64,000 nucleotides of DNA from Oscillospiraceae bacterium (GCA_017547525.1 JAFYPL010000033.1:62001-126000); one strand, 5' to 3'; shown: positions 41,963 to 51,352, numbered from the stretch's first letter. A program made the numbers and translations. The notes: a model not told the origin generated them from the letters alone.

Positions 41963-42664
41963 ATGGATTATACTGTTGAAACCCTTGCAAATGGCACTAA
42001 AGTTTGCATAAACAAAACCCACAGATTTGGCACCGATGCCTTTCTTTTAAGCGATTTCTGCGGTGTGAAATATGCCCAGACAGCGTTGGATATAGGTTCC
42101 GGATGCGGTATCATTCCTCTGCGCTGGAAAGACCGTGGCCATAAAGCTATGGCGGTATCACTGGAAATAGATGCAGATGGTACAGCGCTGACCAATGAAA
42201 GCATCCGTATGAACGGAATAGAAAACATGCTGGCTGTAAACCGGGATATCCGCAGCTGGGAAACAGATATGCAGTTTGATGTGATTACATGTAATCCGCC
42301 ATACTTTACATCCGGTAAACCAAAAGATGATGAAAAGAAAGCATCATTCCGACATCAGCTTACACTTACTGACGACGATGTAGCAGCTGCAGCTTACAGA
42401 CTGCTGAAAGATAACGGTAAACTGTGCATATGTCAGCGTCCACAGCGGTTGGCCACAGTTATATATGCTATGAAAAGCCATCGTATTGAACCAAAGATTA
42501 TCCGTTTTGTGCGTCAGCGCAAAGACAGCCCTCATCCATGGTTGGTACTGGTGGATGGCAGAAAGAACGGCGGACGGTCACTGACTGTAATGCCTGACCT
42601 GATAATGGAAAATGAAACAGGCGGTTTCAGTGACGAAGTGCTGAAAATTTACAACAAAATATAA
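41963..42664 (+). CDS. tRNA1(Val) N6-adenine methyltransferase-like protein (TrmN6 family)
   Basis: A 233-residue SAM-dependent methyltransferase. The N-terminal FGTDAFLLSDF is typical of the YfiC/TrmN6 group; SAM binding is shown by LDIGSGCGIIPL (near 42-53) and the catalytic NPPY motif by CNPPYFTSG (near 112-120), which indicates N6-adenine methylation. The C-terminal part HPWLVLVDGRKNGGR also fits. It would methylate A37 of tRNA-Val. It precedes rsmI by 46 bases, a pairing common in Firmicutes. Confidence 0.88.
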   Translation: MDYTVETLANGTKVCINKTHRFGTDAFLLSDFCGVKYAQTALDIGSGCGIIPLRWKDRGHKAMAVSLEIDADGTALTNESIRMNGIENMLAVNRDIRSWETDMQFDVITCNPPYFTSGKPKDDEKKASFRHQLTLTDDDVAAAAYRLLKDNGKLCICQRPQRLATVIYAMKSHRIEPKIIRFVRQRKDSPHPWLVLVDGRKNGGRSLTVMPDLIMENETGGFSDEVLKIYNKI

Positions 42665-42710
42665 TTTACAATCAAAATATTACATATAGTATAGAGTAAG
42701 AGGAGGAAAT

Positions 42711-43553
42711 ATGGCAGGTAAAATTTATGTTGTTGCCACACCTATAGGTAATCTCAATGACCTGACACCAAGAATGAAACAGGCCTTTGAAGAGGCAGAT
42801 TTTATAGCTGCTGAAGATACACGCGTAAGTGTAAAACTGCTGAATCATTTCGGCATCAGAAAACCTCTGGTCAGCTATTACGAACACAATCTTCGCCGGA
42901 AAGGTGATTATATCATACAGCGTGTACTGGATGGTGAAACCTGTGCAGTTTGTTCTGACGCAGGTACACCATGTATTTCTGACCCGGGTGAAATTCTGGT
43001 AAAACAGGCTCATGAAGCTGGCATCACGCTGGTACCGGTACCGGGCCCAAGTGCTGTTATCACAGCGCTGTGTGTAAGCGGTCAGGATACAGGCCGTTTC
43101 TGTTTTGAAGGCTTTGTTTCCACAGTTAAAAAACAGAGAAGAGAACATCTGGACAGTCTGCGTGAAGAAAAACGTACAATGATTTTCTACGAAGCACCTC
43201 ATAAACTGCTGAACACACTGACAGATTTTGTGGAGTACTTTGGCAGTGACAGAAAACTGACTATTGCCCGTGAACTTACCAAACTTCACGAAGAAATTCG
43301 TCTGACCACTACAGGTGATGCACTGGAATACTACACAGAAAACTCTCCTAAAGGGGAATTCTGCCTTATTCTGGAAGGTTACACAGCGCCTGCACAGGCA
43401 GAAGAAACTATTGATGATGTAGTTGCCAAATGCCTGAAAATGATGGAAGAAAACAATATTTCTCTCAGTGAAGCGGCAAAGAAAACTGCTGCAGGCACGG
43501 CTTTTTCAAAGAGTGAAATTTATAAAGCTGCCCAGGCTGCAAAAGAAAACTGA
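42711..43553 (+). CDS. rsmI: 16S rRNA 2'-O-ribose C1402 methyltransferase
   Basis: A 280-residue SAM-dependent enzyme that methylates C1402 in the ribosomal decoding centre. The N-terminus KIYVVATPIGNLNDLTPR, then AAEDTRVSVKLLNHF, VCSDAGTPCISDPGEIL and VPVPGPSAVITALCVSG are hallmark blocks of this family. The C-terminal ~50 residues form the usual helical domain. GAGGAGG precedes the ATG. Confidence 0.96.
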   Translation: MAGKIYVVATPIGNLNDLTPRMKQAFEEADFIAAEDTRVSVKLLNHFGIRKPLVSYYEHNLRRKGDYIIQRVLDGETCAVCSDAGTPCISDPGEILVKQAHEAGITLVPVPGPSAVITALCVSGQDTGRFCFEGFVSTVKKQRREHLDSLREEKRTMIFYEAPHKLLNTLTDFVEYFGSDRKLTIARELTKLHEEIRLTTTGDALEYYTENSPKGEFCLILEGYTAPAQAEETIDDVVAKCLKMMEENNISLSEAAKKTAAGTAFSKSEIYKAAQAAKEN

Positions 43554-43565
43554 CAGGGGTAATTT

Positions 43566-44039
43566 ATGCGATATCTTGTTTTAAGCGACATTCACGGACA
43601 CAAAAATTACCTGAACAGAATCACAGAAACTGAACCGGAAATAAAAAATATTATTTTTCTGGGTGATGGACTGAATGATATTATTTCTTTCAAAGCAGAG
43701 CATCCTGATTACAATATTATAGCTGTTGCCGGCAACTGTGATGTAAATAAAGCAGTTTCCACCAGAGAAGTTGTTTCGGTAAACGGATATAAAATCCTTA
43801 TCTGCCATGGCGACGGTTACTATGTGAAAATGGGGTTATTGCCATTGCGCAAAGCCTGTCTGGAAATAGGTGCTGACATTGCACTCTACGGCCATACACA
43901 TCGCCGGTATTACGAATATTACGACGGTCTGTATATGTTTAACCCTGGCAGCGTGGTACCATCTGCAAATCCATTCAGCTGTTACGGTATACTGGACCTC
44001 ACCTATGAAAAACCATTGTTTTATCACAGGGAAATTTAA
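43566..44039 (+). CDS. YfcE/MJ0936-type phosphodiesterase
   Basis: A 157-residue calcineurin-like metallophosphoesterase. The metal-binding motifs appear in order: SDIHGHK (near 7-13), LGDGLND (near 36), AGNCD (near 58), CHGDGY (near 80) and YGHTHRR (near 105-111). Such small enzymes hydrolyse phosphodiesters; the natural substrate is unknown. It follows rsmI by 12 bases and ends at a bidirectional terminator. Confidence 0.9.
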   Translation: MRYLVLSDIHGHKNYLNRITETEPEIKNIIFLGDGLNDIISFKAEHPDYNIIAVAGNCDVNKAVSTREVVSVNGYKILICHGDGYYVKMGLLPLRKACLEIGADIALYGHTHRRYYEYYDGLYMFNPGSVVPSANPFSCYGILDLTYEKPLFYHREI

Positions 44040-44054
44040 ATTTAGATAAAAATA

Positions 44055-44082
44055 AACCACCCGGAAAACCGGGTGGTTTTTC
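44055..44082. terminator. Bidirectional terminator at 44 kb
   Basis: ACCACCCGG and CCGGGTGGT with a four-base loop, A-run before and T-run after; shared by convergent genes. Confidence 0.9.
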
Positions 44083-44085
44083 ATT

Positions 44086-44562
44086 TTAAGACATCAGATT
44101 GTTGTGTTTTACCTGTACTGCGAAATAATATGAAATATCGCCTTTATCGAAGTATGCTTCGATTTTATACACATATATACCTTCTTCCGCAGGTGTTGTG
44201 TAGTTGTATATAGGTTTGAATTCTTCCGAAGCCAGACCGTTTGCCTGATACAGGCTTATAAACTGATATGGGGCAGAAAAGTTGATAACAATATTTTCGC
44301 CCGGTGAACAGTCAGTAACCATCAGTGCTGCATCAGTGGCAGAAACATATGGTGAACGTACTGTTTTTGTACCAAAACTCCATGTATATCCGGCACGTAC
44401 CACGTATGGAGGGTTATAACCGATTGTAACACTCATAATAGGCAGAGAGTTTTCCGGTGTCATAGAGTCCACAGTGTCTTTTATGAATATGGCAGTATAT
44501 GCTGACAGCACCAGCATTACCAGTGCAATAACATATCTTTTAATTTTCCTCTTTGTTTGCAT
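44086..44562 (-). CDS. Membrane-anchored extracellular protein, unknown function
   Basis: A 158-residue protein with a basic start and one membrane anchor (about 10-27, YVIALVMLVLSAYTAIFI), then an extracellular, beta-rich domain with several aromatic strands such as YVVRAGYTWSFG and EGIYVYKIEAYFD. No lipobox cysteine is present. I do not recognise the family. It overlaps the upstream AI-2E-type gene by 23 bases, so its translation is probably coupled to that exporter and the two may work together. The ribosome site lies close to the ATG and is poorly spaced. Confidence 0.7.
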   Translation of the reverse strand: MQTKRKIKRYVIALVMLVLSAYTAIFIKDTVDSMTPENSLPIMSVTIGYNPPYVVRAGYTWSFGTKTVRSPYVSATDAALMVTDCSPGENIVINFSAPYQFISLYQANGLASEEFKPIYNYTTPAEEGIYVYKIEAYFDKGDISYYFAVQVKHNNLMS

Positions 44563-45718
44563 CCTCTTCGACCACCTTGTCTACATCATTTGACTTTTCC
44601 ATAACTATGCCTTTGGAATTCAGGTTATGACTGATATTCTCACTTACCAGATTGTACAGCAGTGCAAATGTAGGAACGCCTATCAGCATACCTACCAGAC
44701 CAAACAGACCATTACCAACCAGGATACCAACCAGAATCCATATAGGAGGCAGACCCAGAGAGTCACCCAGGATTTTAGGCCCCAGAATGTTACCATCAAA
44801 CTGCTGCAGTGCAAACACGAATATTGCAAAAACCACAGCTGTCATAGGACTTACTACAAACAGGATAAAACAGCTAGGGATAGCACCGATAAACGGACCA
44901 AAGAATGGAATCATGTTTGTAACGCCTATAATAACAGCAATTAATACGGCGTAAGGAGGGTAAATAAACATCATGCCGATAAAAGCCAGAATACCGATGA
45001 TGGTACTGTCTATCAGTTTACCGATAATAAATTCAGAAAACAGGAAGTTTGCACGATGCATCAGGTCTACCAGTCTGTCTGCATTTTCTTTGCTGCAGTA
45101 TGCATAGGTAGCTTTTTTGAACTGATGAAGCAATCTTTCTTTACCGGTCAACATGTAAACAGAGATAATCAGAATCATTATCAGGTTTACTGCGCTGGTG
45201 CCCAGTGACAGAGAGAAGTTAAGAACGCCAGGCAGGGCAGAAATAGAAAATTCTGTGATGGCAGATACTGCACTAGACCACAGTTTTTCGATTTCGCTGA
45301 TCAGCTGCCGGCTCCAGTGGAATTTATCAACCAGTGCCATTATATAGCTATATGAAGTTTTAAAGAATTTTGGCATGCTGTCAATAATGTATGAAATACT
45401 CAGACCCAGCTGAGGGATAACAGCACTGGAAAGAACGGTAAGAACGATGGCTGTTATAAAATACACATACAATATAGAAAGCCCTCTTTTGTTAGGAGAA
45501 CTTTTGAACAATGTTTTTTCGAACCACATCATAGGTCTGTTCAGTATAAATGCCAGTGCGAATGCATATATAAATGGGGTGAATACCTCAATAAGTTTAT
45601 TCCATACAGAAAATACCACATTCAGATTACTCAGCGCCATAAACAGGGCTACAGCAGCACACAATGCAATAGTGTAGCTGGTTGTCTGAGGGGTAAGGTA
45701 GTTTTTCAGTTTTTTCAT
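44540..45718 (-). CDS. AI-2E family transporter (PerM/YtvI-like)
   Basis: A 392-residue membrane protein of the AI-2E exporter superfamily with about seven spans. Features are FIYAFALAFILNRPMM in the first hairpin, IIGKLIDSTIIGILAFIGM, GVTNMIPFFGPFIGAIPS and LQQFDGNILGPKILGDSLGL near 300-320, all characteristic. The substrate is unknown; members export small signals or, in other branches, sodium/proton exchange. The C-terminus is acidic and overlaps the next gene. A second, more distant member (ytvI) lies at 62.4 kb. GAGG precedes the ATG. Confidence 0.88.
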   Translation of the reverse strand: MKKLKNYLTPQTTSYTIALCAAVALFMALSNLNVVFSVWNKLIEVFTPFIYAFALAFILNRPMMWFEKTLFKSSPNKRGLSILYVYFITAIVLTVLSSAVIPQLGLSISYIIDSMPKFFKTSYSYIMALVDKFHWSRQLISEIEKLWSSAVSAITEFSISALPGVLNFSLSLGTSAVNLIMILIISVYMLTGKERLLHQFKKATYAYCSKENADRLVDLMHRANFLFSEFIIGKLIDSTIIGILAFIGMMFIYPPYAVLIAVIIGVTNMIPFFGPFIGAIPSCFILFVVSPMTAVVFAIFVFALQQFDGNILGPKILGDSLGLPPIWILVGILVGNGLFGLVGMLIGVPTFALLYNLVSENISHNLNSKGIVMEKSNDVDKVVEEDANKEEN

Positions 45719-45758
45719 TTAGAACCTCGTTTAATAATGTACATACTATATCAGTATT

Positions 45759-45787
45759 AGTATACTATATACCAGAATTATTTACAA
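45759..45787 (-). promoter_or_regulatory. Promoter of the AI-2E transporter gene
   Basis: On the minus strand TTGTAA, 17 bases, TATACT, about 40 bases before the start. Confidence 0.55.
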
Positions 45788-45904
45788 TATTTGATAGTGT
45801 AAAATAATATTTTACAAATTACACCGGGTGAAGCGATTCCCCGGATTTATTATTGTCACCAAAAAATATTACAGTCATATACTGGATTATGGCGAGGTGA
45901 TGTT

Positions 45905-46567
45905 ATGTGTTGTAATAAAGGCGTATTTATTGTAAAAGAATTATCCATGAAGGAACGGCCTGTTATCAGAAAATGTTTTTCAGAATGGGATAACCTGTTT
46001 TATAACCCTGCAGGTGGTGAAAATCTAGATGAAATTATGTTATACGGTCAGGTATGGGGAATATTCAGAAACGAAAATATAGTGGCCTGTAGCTGGCTGA
46101 TACCTGCTGACAGTGCATTTTTCAGAAAAACAAATGCATGCTGGGAAATCAGTGACCTGATGAATGATGACCTTAAAGACTGTATGATAGCCGGATATGT
46201 ATGGCAGGATAAGGATATGACAGTGCCTGCAGTGTACAGTGCATTCATCCGACTGTGGATAGTACAATCTGCAAAAATGAAGAAAAACAAGGTTGTACAC
46301 TATTCTCCATTGCATATATATACTGGTATAAAGCAGCTGTTTGAAAGTGGGTGGAAACTGAAAGGTCTGAGAGGCCTCGATAATTTGGTGCCTCATTATA
46401 TCTTTGAGAGAGATACAGAATTGTACAACACAGAAATGGAAATCCCCCGGAATCCCAAAATTTGCCACCGGACTGACACAAAACAACTGTCATACCTGTG
46501 CGAACAAAACTGGCAGGGTGTGGCTGTTGACCGGCGGCAGAACATTTATTTTCAGAAGGGTGGATGA
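45905..46567 (+). CDS. Unknown protein coupled to a symporter gene
   Basis: A 220-residue cytoplasmic protein of no recognised family. It is mixed alpha/beta, with a stretch GQVWGIFRNENIVACSWL and later FESGWKLKGLRGLDNLVPHY that faintly resemble an acetyltransferase (GNAT) fold; no acetyl-CoA loop is clear, so this is a weak guess. GAGGTG precedes the ATG. Its stop overlaps the ATG of the downstream dicarboxylate symporter (ATGA), so the two are translationally coupled and may share a substrate. Its composition matches the surroundings. Confidence 0.7.
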   Translation: MCCNKGVFIVKELSMKERPVIRKCFSEWDNLFYNPAGGENLDEIMLYGQVWGIFRNENIVACSWLIPADSAFFRKTNACWEISDLMNDDLKDCMIAGYVWQDKDMTVPAVYSAFIRLWIVQSAKMKKNKVVHYSPLHIYTGIKQLFESGWKLKGLRGLDNLVPHYIFERDTELYNTEMEIPRNPKICHRTDTKQLSYLCEQNWQGVAVDRRQNIYFQKGG

Positions 46568-47814
46568 TGTACTTGATCAGAACAAGTCTGTGGAAAAATT
46601 ACCGTTTTCCGGTTATTCTTATAGCTTCAATATTTGTGGGTTCAATTACAGGGCTCTTAATGGGGGAAAAAGCCCGGATTCTGGCGCCATTGGGAGATAT
46701 TTTCCTGAATCTTATGTTTACAGCTGTGGTACCGCTGGTGTTTGTAACCATATCTTCTGCGGTAGGCAATATGACAAATATGAAGCGATTGGGGAAAATA
46801 CTGGGATATATGTTGCTGACTTTCCTTGTTACGGGACTGATTGCGGCAGTGGTTATCATTGTTGCAGTAAAAATATTCCCACCGGCCAGTGGTGTGGAAA
46901 TTGCACTGGAATCTGCCACAGCAGGCGAGAGGGTTTCGTTGTCACAGCGGATTGTAAATGCAGTTACAGTAAACGATTTTAGCCTGCTGCTGTCTCGCAG
47001 CAATATGTTAGCACTGATAGTCTTTTCAGTGATGTTTGGCTATTGTACCGGTTGTATAGGAGAGGATAATATTGTGGCCAGAGGGTTAGAGTCTCTTTCC
47101 AATGTAATGATGAAACTTGTAAATCTGATTATGCTGTATGCTCCTGTGGGGTTGTGCGCGTATTTTGCCAGTCTTACCGGTCAGTTCGGTCCACAGCTAT
47201 TGGGTGCCTATGGTCGTGCCATGATACTTTACTATCCGTTGTGTGTAGTATATTTCTTTGCCGCTTTCGCACTGTATAGCTGGTTTGCCGGTGGTAAAAA
47301 AGGAGTTCGTCTGTTTTTTGTAAATATACTTCCGCCGGCGGTGACATCACTGGCTACCCAGAGCAGTATTGCCACTCTGCCTGTAAACTTTGATGCCGCA
47401 GACAGAATAGGTGTATCAAAAGATATCAGCGGTATAGTACTACCTATAGGTGCAACTATGCATATGGACGGCAGTGTGTTGGCGGCGGTATTGAAAATAT
47501 CTTTTCTGTACGGCATATTCGGGAAAGACTTTTCAGGTATAGATACATATATAGTGGCTGTGGTTATAGCTATACTGAGCGGTGTGGTACTATCCGGTGT
47601 GCCGGGTGGCGGTCTGGTAGGGGAAATGCTGATAGTATCTCTGATGAATTTCCCGCCAGAAGCTTTCCCGCTGATAGCAACTATAGGTTTTCTAGTAGAC
47701 CCACCGGCCACCTGTCTGAATGCCTGTGGCGATACTGTGGCATCTATGATAGTAAACCGACTTACTGACGGCAAGGAGTGGCTGGAAAAACATAATTTAT
47801 CCAAAAGTACATAA
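46564..47814 (+). CDS. Dicarboxylate/amino acid:cation symporter (DAACS)
   Basis: A 416-residue membrane transporter of the GltP/DctA/SstT family. Visible signatures are PLVFVTISSAVGNM in the third span, the hairpin SLATQSSIATLP (serine-rich HP1), PIGATMHMDGSVL in span 7 (the substrate/sodium site, Met for the more common Asn), GVPGGGLVGEM in HP2 and DPPATCLNACGDTVASMIVNR in span 8. It imports an acidic amino acid or dicarboxylate with sodium or protons. It overlaps the upstream gene by four bases. Confidence 0.93.
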   Translation: MMYLIRTSLWKNYRFPVILIASIFVGSITGLLMGEKARILAPLGDIFLNLMFTAVVPLVFVTISSAVGNMTNMKRLGKILGYMLLTFLVTGLIAAVVIIVAVKIFPPASGVEIALESATAGERVSLSQRIVNAVTVNDFSLLLSRSNMLALIVFSVMFGYCTGCIGEDNIVARGLESLSNVMMKLVNLIMLYAPVGLCAYFASLTGQFGPQLLGAYGRAMILYYPLCVVYFFAAFALYSWFAGGKKGVRLFFVNILPPAVTSLATQSSIATLPVNFDAADRIGVSKDISGIVLPIGATMHMDGSVLAAVLKISFLYGIFGKDFSGIDTYIVAVVIAILSGVVLSGVPGGGLVGEMLIVSLMNFPPEAFPLIATIGFLVDPPATCLNACGDTVASMIVNRLTDGKEWLEKHNLSKST

Positions 47815-47835
47815 ATGGATAAAAATCTCAATAAA

Positions 47836-47864
47836 ATAAGCCGCAGAGTTTATCCTCTGCGGCT
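47836..47864 (-). terminator. Terminator between the symporter and ABC-F genes
   Basis: AGCCGCAGAG and CTCTGCGGCT with a six-base loop; the T-run is better on the minus strand, so it mainly serves the ABC-F gene. Confidence 0.75.
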
Positions 47865-47872
47865 GTGTCTGT

Positions 47873-49420
47873 TTATACTATTTTTGTTGTCCAGTTTTCC
47901 AGATTCCAGATATCTGTAACTATATCTTCATAAAATTCAGGTTCATGGCTTACCAGAATTACTGTACCTTTGAAATCCCTGATAGCTTCTTTCAGAGATG
48001 CTTTGGCATCTACATCCAGATGGTTTGTTGGTTCGTCCAGTACCAGCAGGTTCATAGGTTTCAGCATAATGGCACACAGTCTTACTTTGGCATTTTCACC
48101 ACCGGACAGTACTTTGCACTGTGTTTCTATATGCTGGCTGGTCAGACCGCATTTTGCCAGAGCGCCACGTACACCAGGGTTTGTCATGGATGGATACATA
48201 TCCCAAATTTCATACAGTGCAGTTTTACTGCTGCCGATGTGTTCCTGTTCAAAGTATGCAGGTTCTGCATAGTAATCCAGTTCCACTTTGCCGCTGAATG
48301 GTGGTATAATGCCCAGCATTGTTTTCAGCAGTGTGGATTTACCCAGACCGTTCACGCCTTTGATAGCTATTTTCTGGCCACGTTCGATTTCGAAATTAAC
48401 TGGTTTTGTCAGTGCGCTGTCATAGCCCAGCACCAGGTCTTCACCACGTACAACCACTTTACCAGGCGCACGGGAATACAGGAATTCAAAGTTTGCCTTT
48501 GGTTTTTCTTTTGCCAGTTCGATAACATCCATTTTTTCCAGTCTCTTCTGACGGCTGCGTGCCAGTGTGGCTGTGGCTGCTCTTGCTTTGTTACGGGCAA
48601 TGAAATCTTCCAGTTTTTCTATTTCTTTCTGCTGTTTTTCATATGCCTGTTCCAGCTGACGTTTTTTCAGTTCGTACATGGCAATGAATTCATCGTAGTT
48701 GCCTTTGTAGCGTGTCAGCACTGCATTTTCCACGTGATAAATTACGTTCGTAACATCATTCAGGAAAGGAACATCGTGGCTTACCAGCATAAATGCATTT
48801 TCATAGTTCTGCAAAAAGTTTGTCAGCCAGCGGATGTGGTTTTCATCCAGATAGTTTGTAGGTTCATCCAGAATCAGGATTGTTGGGTTTTCCAGCAACA
48901 GTTTTGTCAGTAGTACTTTTGTTCTCTGGCCACCGGACAGCTGTGTAACGTCTCTGTCCAGACCTATTTCACCCAGTCCCAGACCATTGGCAAATTCTTC
49001 TATACGGCTGTCGATGGTATAAAAACCGCTGTGGTCCAGAATATCCTGTATCTCGCCCACATCTTCCATCAGCTGAGTCATTTCTTCGTCAGTACAGTCA
49101 GCCATCTGGTTATACATTTCCAGCATATCACTTTCCAGCTGATACATATTTGTGAAAGCAGTGCGTAGTACGTCTCTGATGGTCATACCGGCCTGAAGTA
49201 CAGCATGCTGGTCCAGATAGCCTACAGTTGCTCTTTTGGCCCATGTCACAGTACCTTCATCGGCAGGGATTACGCCTGTGATGATATTTAAAAAAGTTGT
49301 TTTACCTTCGCCATTGGCACCTACCAAACCTATGTGTTCGCCTTTTTTCATACGGAAAGAAGCGTTGTCCAGTATCTGTCTTTCACCATAGCCGTGGGTT
49401 ACATTCTGTACAGTTAACAT
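47873..49420 (-). CDS. ABC-F family ATPase (YkpA/YbiT-like)
   Basis: A 515-residue cytoplasmic protein with two ABC ATPase domains and no membrane part. Walker A motifs are GANGEGKTT (near 35) and GVNGLGKST (near 350); signatures LSGGQ and LSGGE; Walker B ILILDEPTNYLD and LLVLDEPTNHLD. The linker (about 240-310) is basic and helical, as in ribosome-associated ABC-F proteins. These act on the ribosome during stalled or antibiotic-hindered translation. AAAGG precedes the ATG. It is transcribed alone. Confidence 0.93.
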   Translation of the reverse strand: MLTVQNVTHGYGERQILDNASFRMKKGEHIGLVGANGEGKTTFLNIITGVIPADEGTVTWAKRATVGYLDQHAVLQAGMTIRDVLRTAFTNMYQLESDMLEMYNQMADCTDEEMTQLMEDVGEIQDILDHSGFYTIDSRIEEFANGLGLGEIGLDRDVTQLSGGQRTKVLLTKLLLENPTILILDEPTNYLDENHIRWLTNFLQNYENAFMLVSHDVPFLNDVTNVIYHVENAVLTRYKGNYDEFIAMYELKKRQLEQAYEKQQKEIEKLEDFIARNKARAATATLARSRQKRLEKMDVIELAKEKPKANFEFLYSRAPGKVVVRGEDLVLGYDSALTKPVNFEIERGQKIAIKGVNGLGKSTLLKTMLGIIPPFSGKVELDYYAEPAYFEQEHIGSSKTALYEIWDMYPSMTNPGVRGALAKCGLTSQHIETQCKVLSGGENAKVRLCAIMLKPMNLLVLDEPTNHLDVDAKASLKEAIRDFKGTVILVSHEPEFYEDIVTDIWNLENWTTKIV

Positions 49421-49510
49421 ATATATTCAAACCTTTCGTTTTTCTTTACTCATAAATTTTATTTTACCATAAATACAGGTATAGTTGCAATAAAGGGGAT
49501 GATAAAACAG

Positions 49511-49541
49511 ATAAAACCGGGACATAGTCCCGGTTTTATTA
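49511..49541 (-). terminator. Terminator of the HerA-like gene
   Basis: AAAACCGGGAC and GTCCCGGTTTT with a short loop. Confidence 0.88.
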
Positions 49542-49553
49542 TGTATTATTCAG

Positions 49554-51272
49554 TTATTTCAGCAGTGTGCCCAGCAGACCACGTACCAGACTGCCTGTTG
49601 CCTGTCTGCCCACGTTACCAACAGCGCTGTTGAATGCAGCTGTCAGTGCTTTTTCCGCTACAGACCGGTCTTTGTCAGCTTTACGTTTTACTGTGTTGTT
49701 CAGCAGGCTTGTTGTCATGCTCTTGGCGGCATTTGTAGCCAGCTGTTCTATTTTTTTCTTTCTTTCTTTTTCAGCTTTTTCTTCCGCTTTCTGTTTAGCC
49801 TTTTCTTCTTTTTCCAGTGCTTTCAGTTTTGCAGCTTCAGCTTTTTCTTCCGCTTTTATTCTGGCAGCTTCTTCTTTTTCTGCTTCTTTTGCTGCTTTTT
49901 CTGCTTCTTTTTCAGCAGCCTTAGCCTGTTTTTCAGCTTCTTTAGCTTCTTCAGCCAGACGTTTCTTTTCTTCCTGAATAGCCAGTGCTTCTTCAGCTAC
50001 CTGTACCAGTATTTCGTATGCAGATTCTCTGTCTACTGCTGTATCGTATTTACCGCCCATGCCGCTGTTTGCCATAAATGTTGCTCTTTCTTCATCAGTA
50101 AGTGTACCTGTGAAGCTCTGTGGTGGCAGTACCTGTGCTATTTCTACTACACCCGGCGCACCGCCTTCATCCAGGAAGGAAATCAGTGCCTGACCTGTAG
50201 CTAAATTAGTGATCACTTCTGTAGTGTCAAATGCAGGGTTTGCTCTGAATGTTTCGGCAGCAGCCTTTACTTTTTTGATTTCAGCAGGTGTGTATGCACG
50301 CAGTGCATGCTGTACACGGTTACCCAGCTGACCCAGAATGGAGTCAGGAATATCTGTAGGGCTCTGTGTGATAAAGTATACGCCTACACCTTTGGAACGG
50401 ATAAGTCTTACAACCTGTTCGATTTTCTGCAGCAGTGTTTTTGGTGCATCATCAAACAGCAGATGTGCTTCATCAAAGAAGAATACCATTTTTGGTTTGT
50501 CCATATCGCCCACTTCAGGCATGATTTCATACAGTTCGCTCAGCAACCACAGCATAAATGTGGAGTACAGCACAGGGCTCTGGAACAGTTCCACGCAGTG
50601 GAGGATGTTAATAAAGCCTTTGCCGTCGTAGCTTGTCTGCATCCAGTCTCTTACGTCAAATGCGGGTTCGCCGAAGAATTTATCACCGCCGGCATCTTCC
50701 AGTGTAAGCAGGCTGCGCAGGATAGCGCTTACGCTCTGTGGAGTGATGTTGCCGTACTGCATGCTCAGTTCTTTTGCGTTCTGGCTTACGTACTGCAGCA
50801 TCGCACGCAGGTCTTTGATATCCAGCAGAAGCAGACCATTTTCGTCAGCAACTCTGAATGTTATGTTCAGAATACCTGTCTGTGTTTCGTTCAGGTCCAG
50901 AATTCTGGCCAGCATCATTGGTCCGATTTCTGTCATTGTTGTTCTTACAGGATGACCTTTCTGACCGAATACATCCCAGAATCTTGCAGGGAACTGTGTG
51001 AAGTTAAAGCCTTCCAGTTCCATTTTTTCCACGCTGTTTTTTACCCATTCTTTGCCTTCGCCGGCTTTAGCCATACCAGCCAGGTCACCTTTGATATCAG
51101 CAAGGAAAACAGGCACACCCATAGCAGCAAAGCTTTCTGCCATTACTTTCAGTGTGGTAGTTTTACCGGTACCTGTAGCACCTGCAATCAGACCATGGCG
51201 GTTGGCTTTGTCAGGCAGCAGATACAGCGGTTTATCACTTTTTGCTATTAACAGTTTACCGTCAGTATACAT
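49554..51272 (-). CDS. HerA-like ATPase (DUF853) with Lys/Glu/Ala-rich insert
   Basis: A 572-residue protein of the DUF853 group of HerA/FtsK-like P-loop ATPases. Walker A is GATGTGKTT near 26-34; Walker B is MVFFFDEAHLL near 265-275; FITQSPTDIPDSILGQLGNRVQHALRAYTP-like sequence (near 315) is the family's best block. An uninterrupted Ala/Glu/Lys coiled-coil stretch of about 80 residues (about 440-520) follows the ATPase. The ATG at 51272 has GGAGG 7 bases upstream; an in-frame ATG 23 codons earlier lies in the promoter. Function is unknown, perhaps DNA pumping or processing. It has its own promoter. Confidence 0.9.
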   Translation of the reverse strand: MYTDGKLLIAKSDKPLYLLPDKANRHGLIAGATGTGKTTTLKVMAESFAAMGVPVFLADIKGDLAGMAKAGEGKEWVKNSVEKMELEGFNFTQFPARFWDVFGQKGHPVRTTMTEIGPMMLARILDLNETQTGILNITFRVADENGLLLLDIKDLRAMLQYVSQNAKELSMQYGNITPQSVSAILRSLLTLEDAGGDKFFGEPAFDVRDWMQTSYDGKGFINILHCVELFQSPVLYSTFMLWLLSELYEIMPEVGDMDKPKMVFFFDEAHLLFDDAPKTLLQKIEQVVRLIRSKGVGVYFITQSPTDIPDSILGQLGNRVQHALRAYTPAEIKKVKAAAETFRANPAFDTTEVITNLATGQALISFLDEGGAPGVVEIAQVLPPQSFTGTLTDEERATFMANSGMGGKYDTAVDRESAYEILVQVAEEALAIQEEKKRLAEEAKEAEKQAKAAEKEAEKAAKEAEKEEAARIKAEEKAEAAKLKALEKEEKAKQKAEEKAEKERKKKIEQLATNAAKSMTTSLLNNTVKRKADKDRSVAEKALTAAFNSAVGNVGRQATGSLVRGLLGTLLK

Positions 51273-51312
51273 ATAAAAACCTCCGTTTTTTATTACGATT
51301 TCATTTATTTTA

Positions 51313-51341
51313 AGTATATACAATGTTGAATACACTGTCAA
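51313..51341 (-). promoter_or_regulatory. Promoter of the HerA-like gene
   Basis: On the minus strand TTGACA, 17 bases, TATACT, about 40 bases before the start. Confidence 0.75.
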
Positions 51342-51352
51342 AGATTTTTAAT

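Noticed and set aside
46404..46982. 192-codon open frame across the unknown gene and the symporter
   Set aside because: It lies in another frame over two well supported genes with their own starts.
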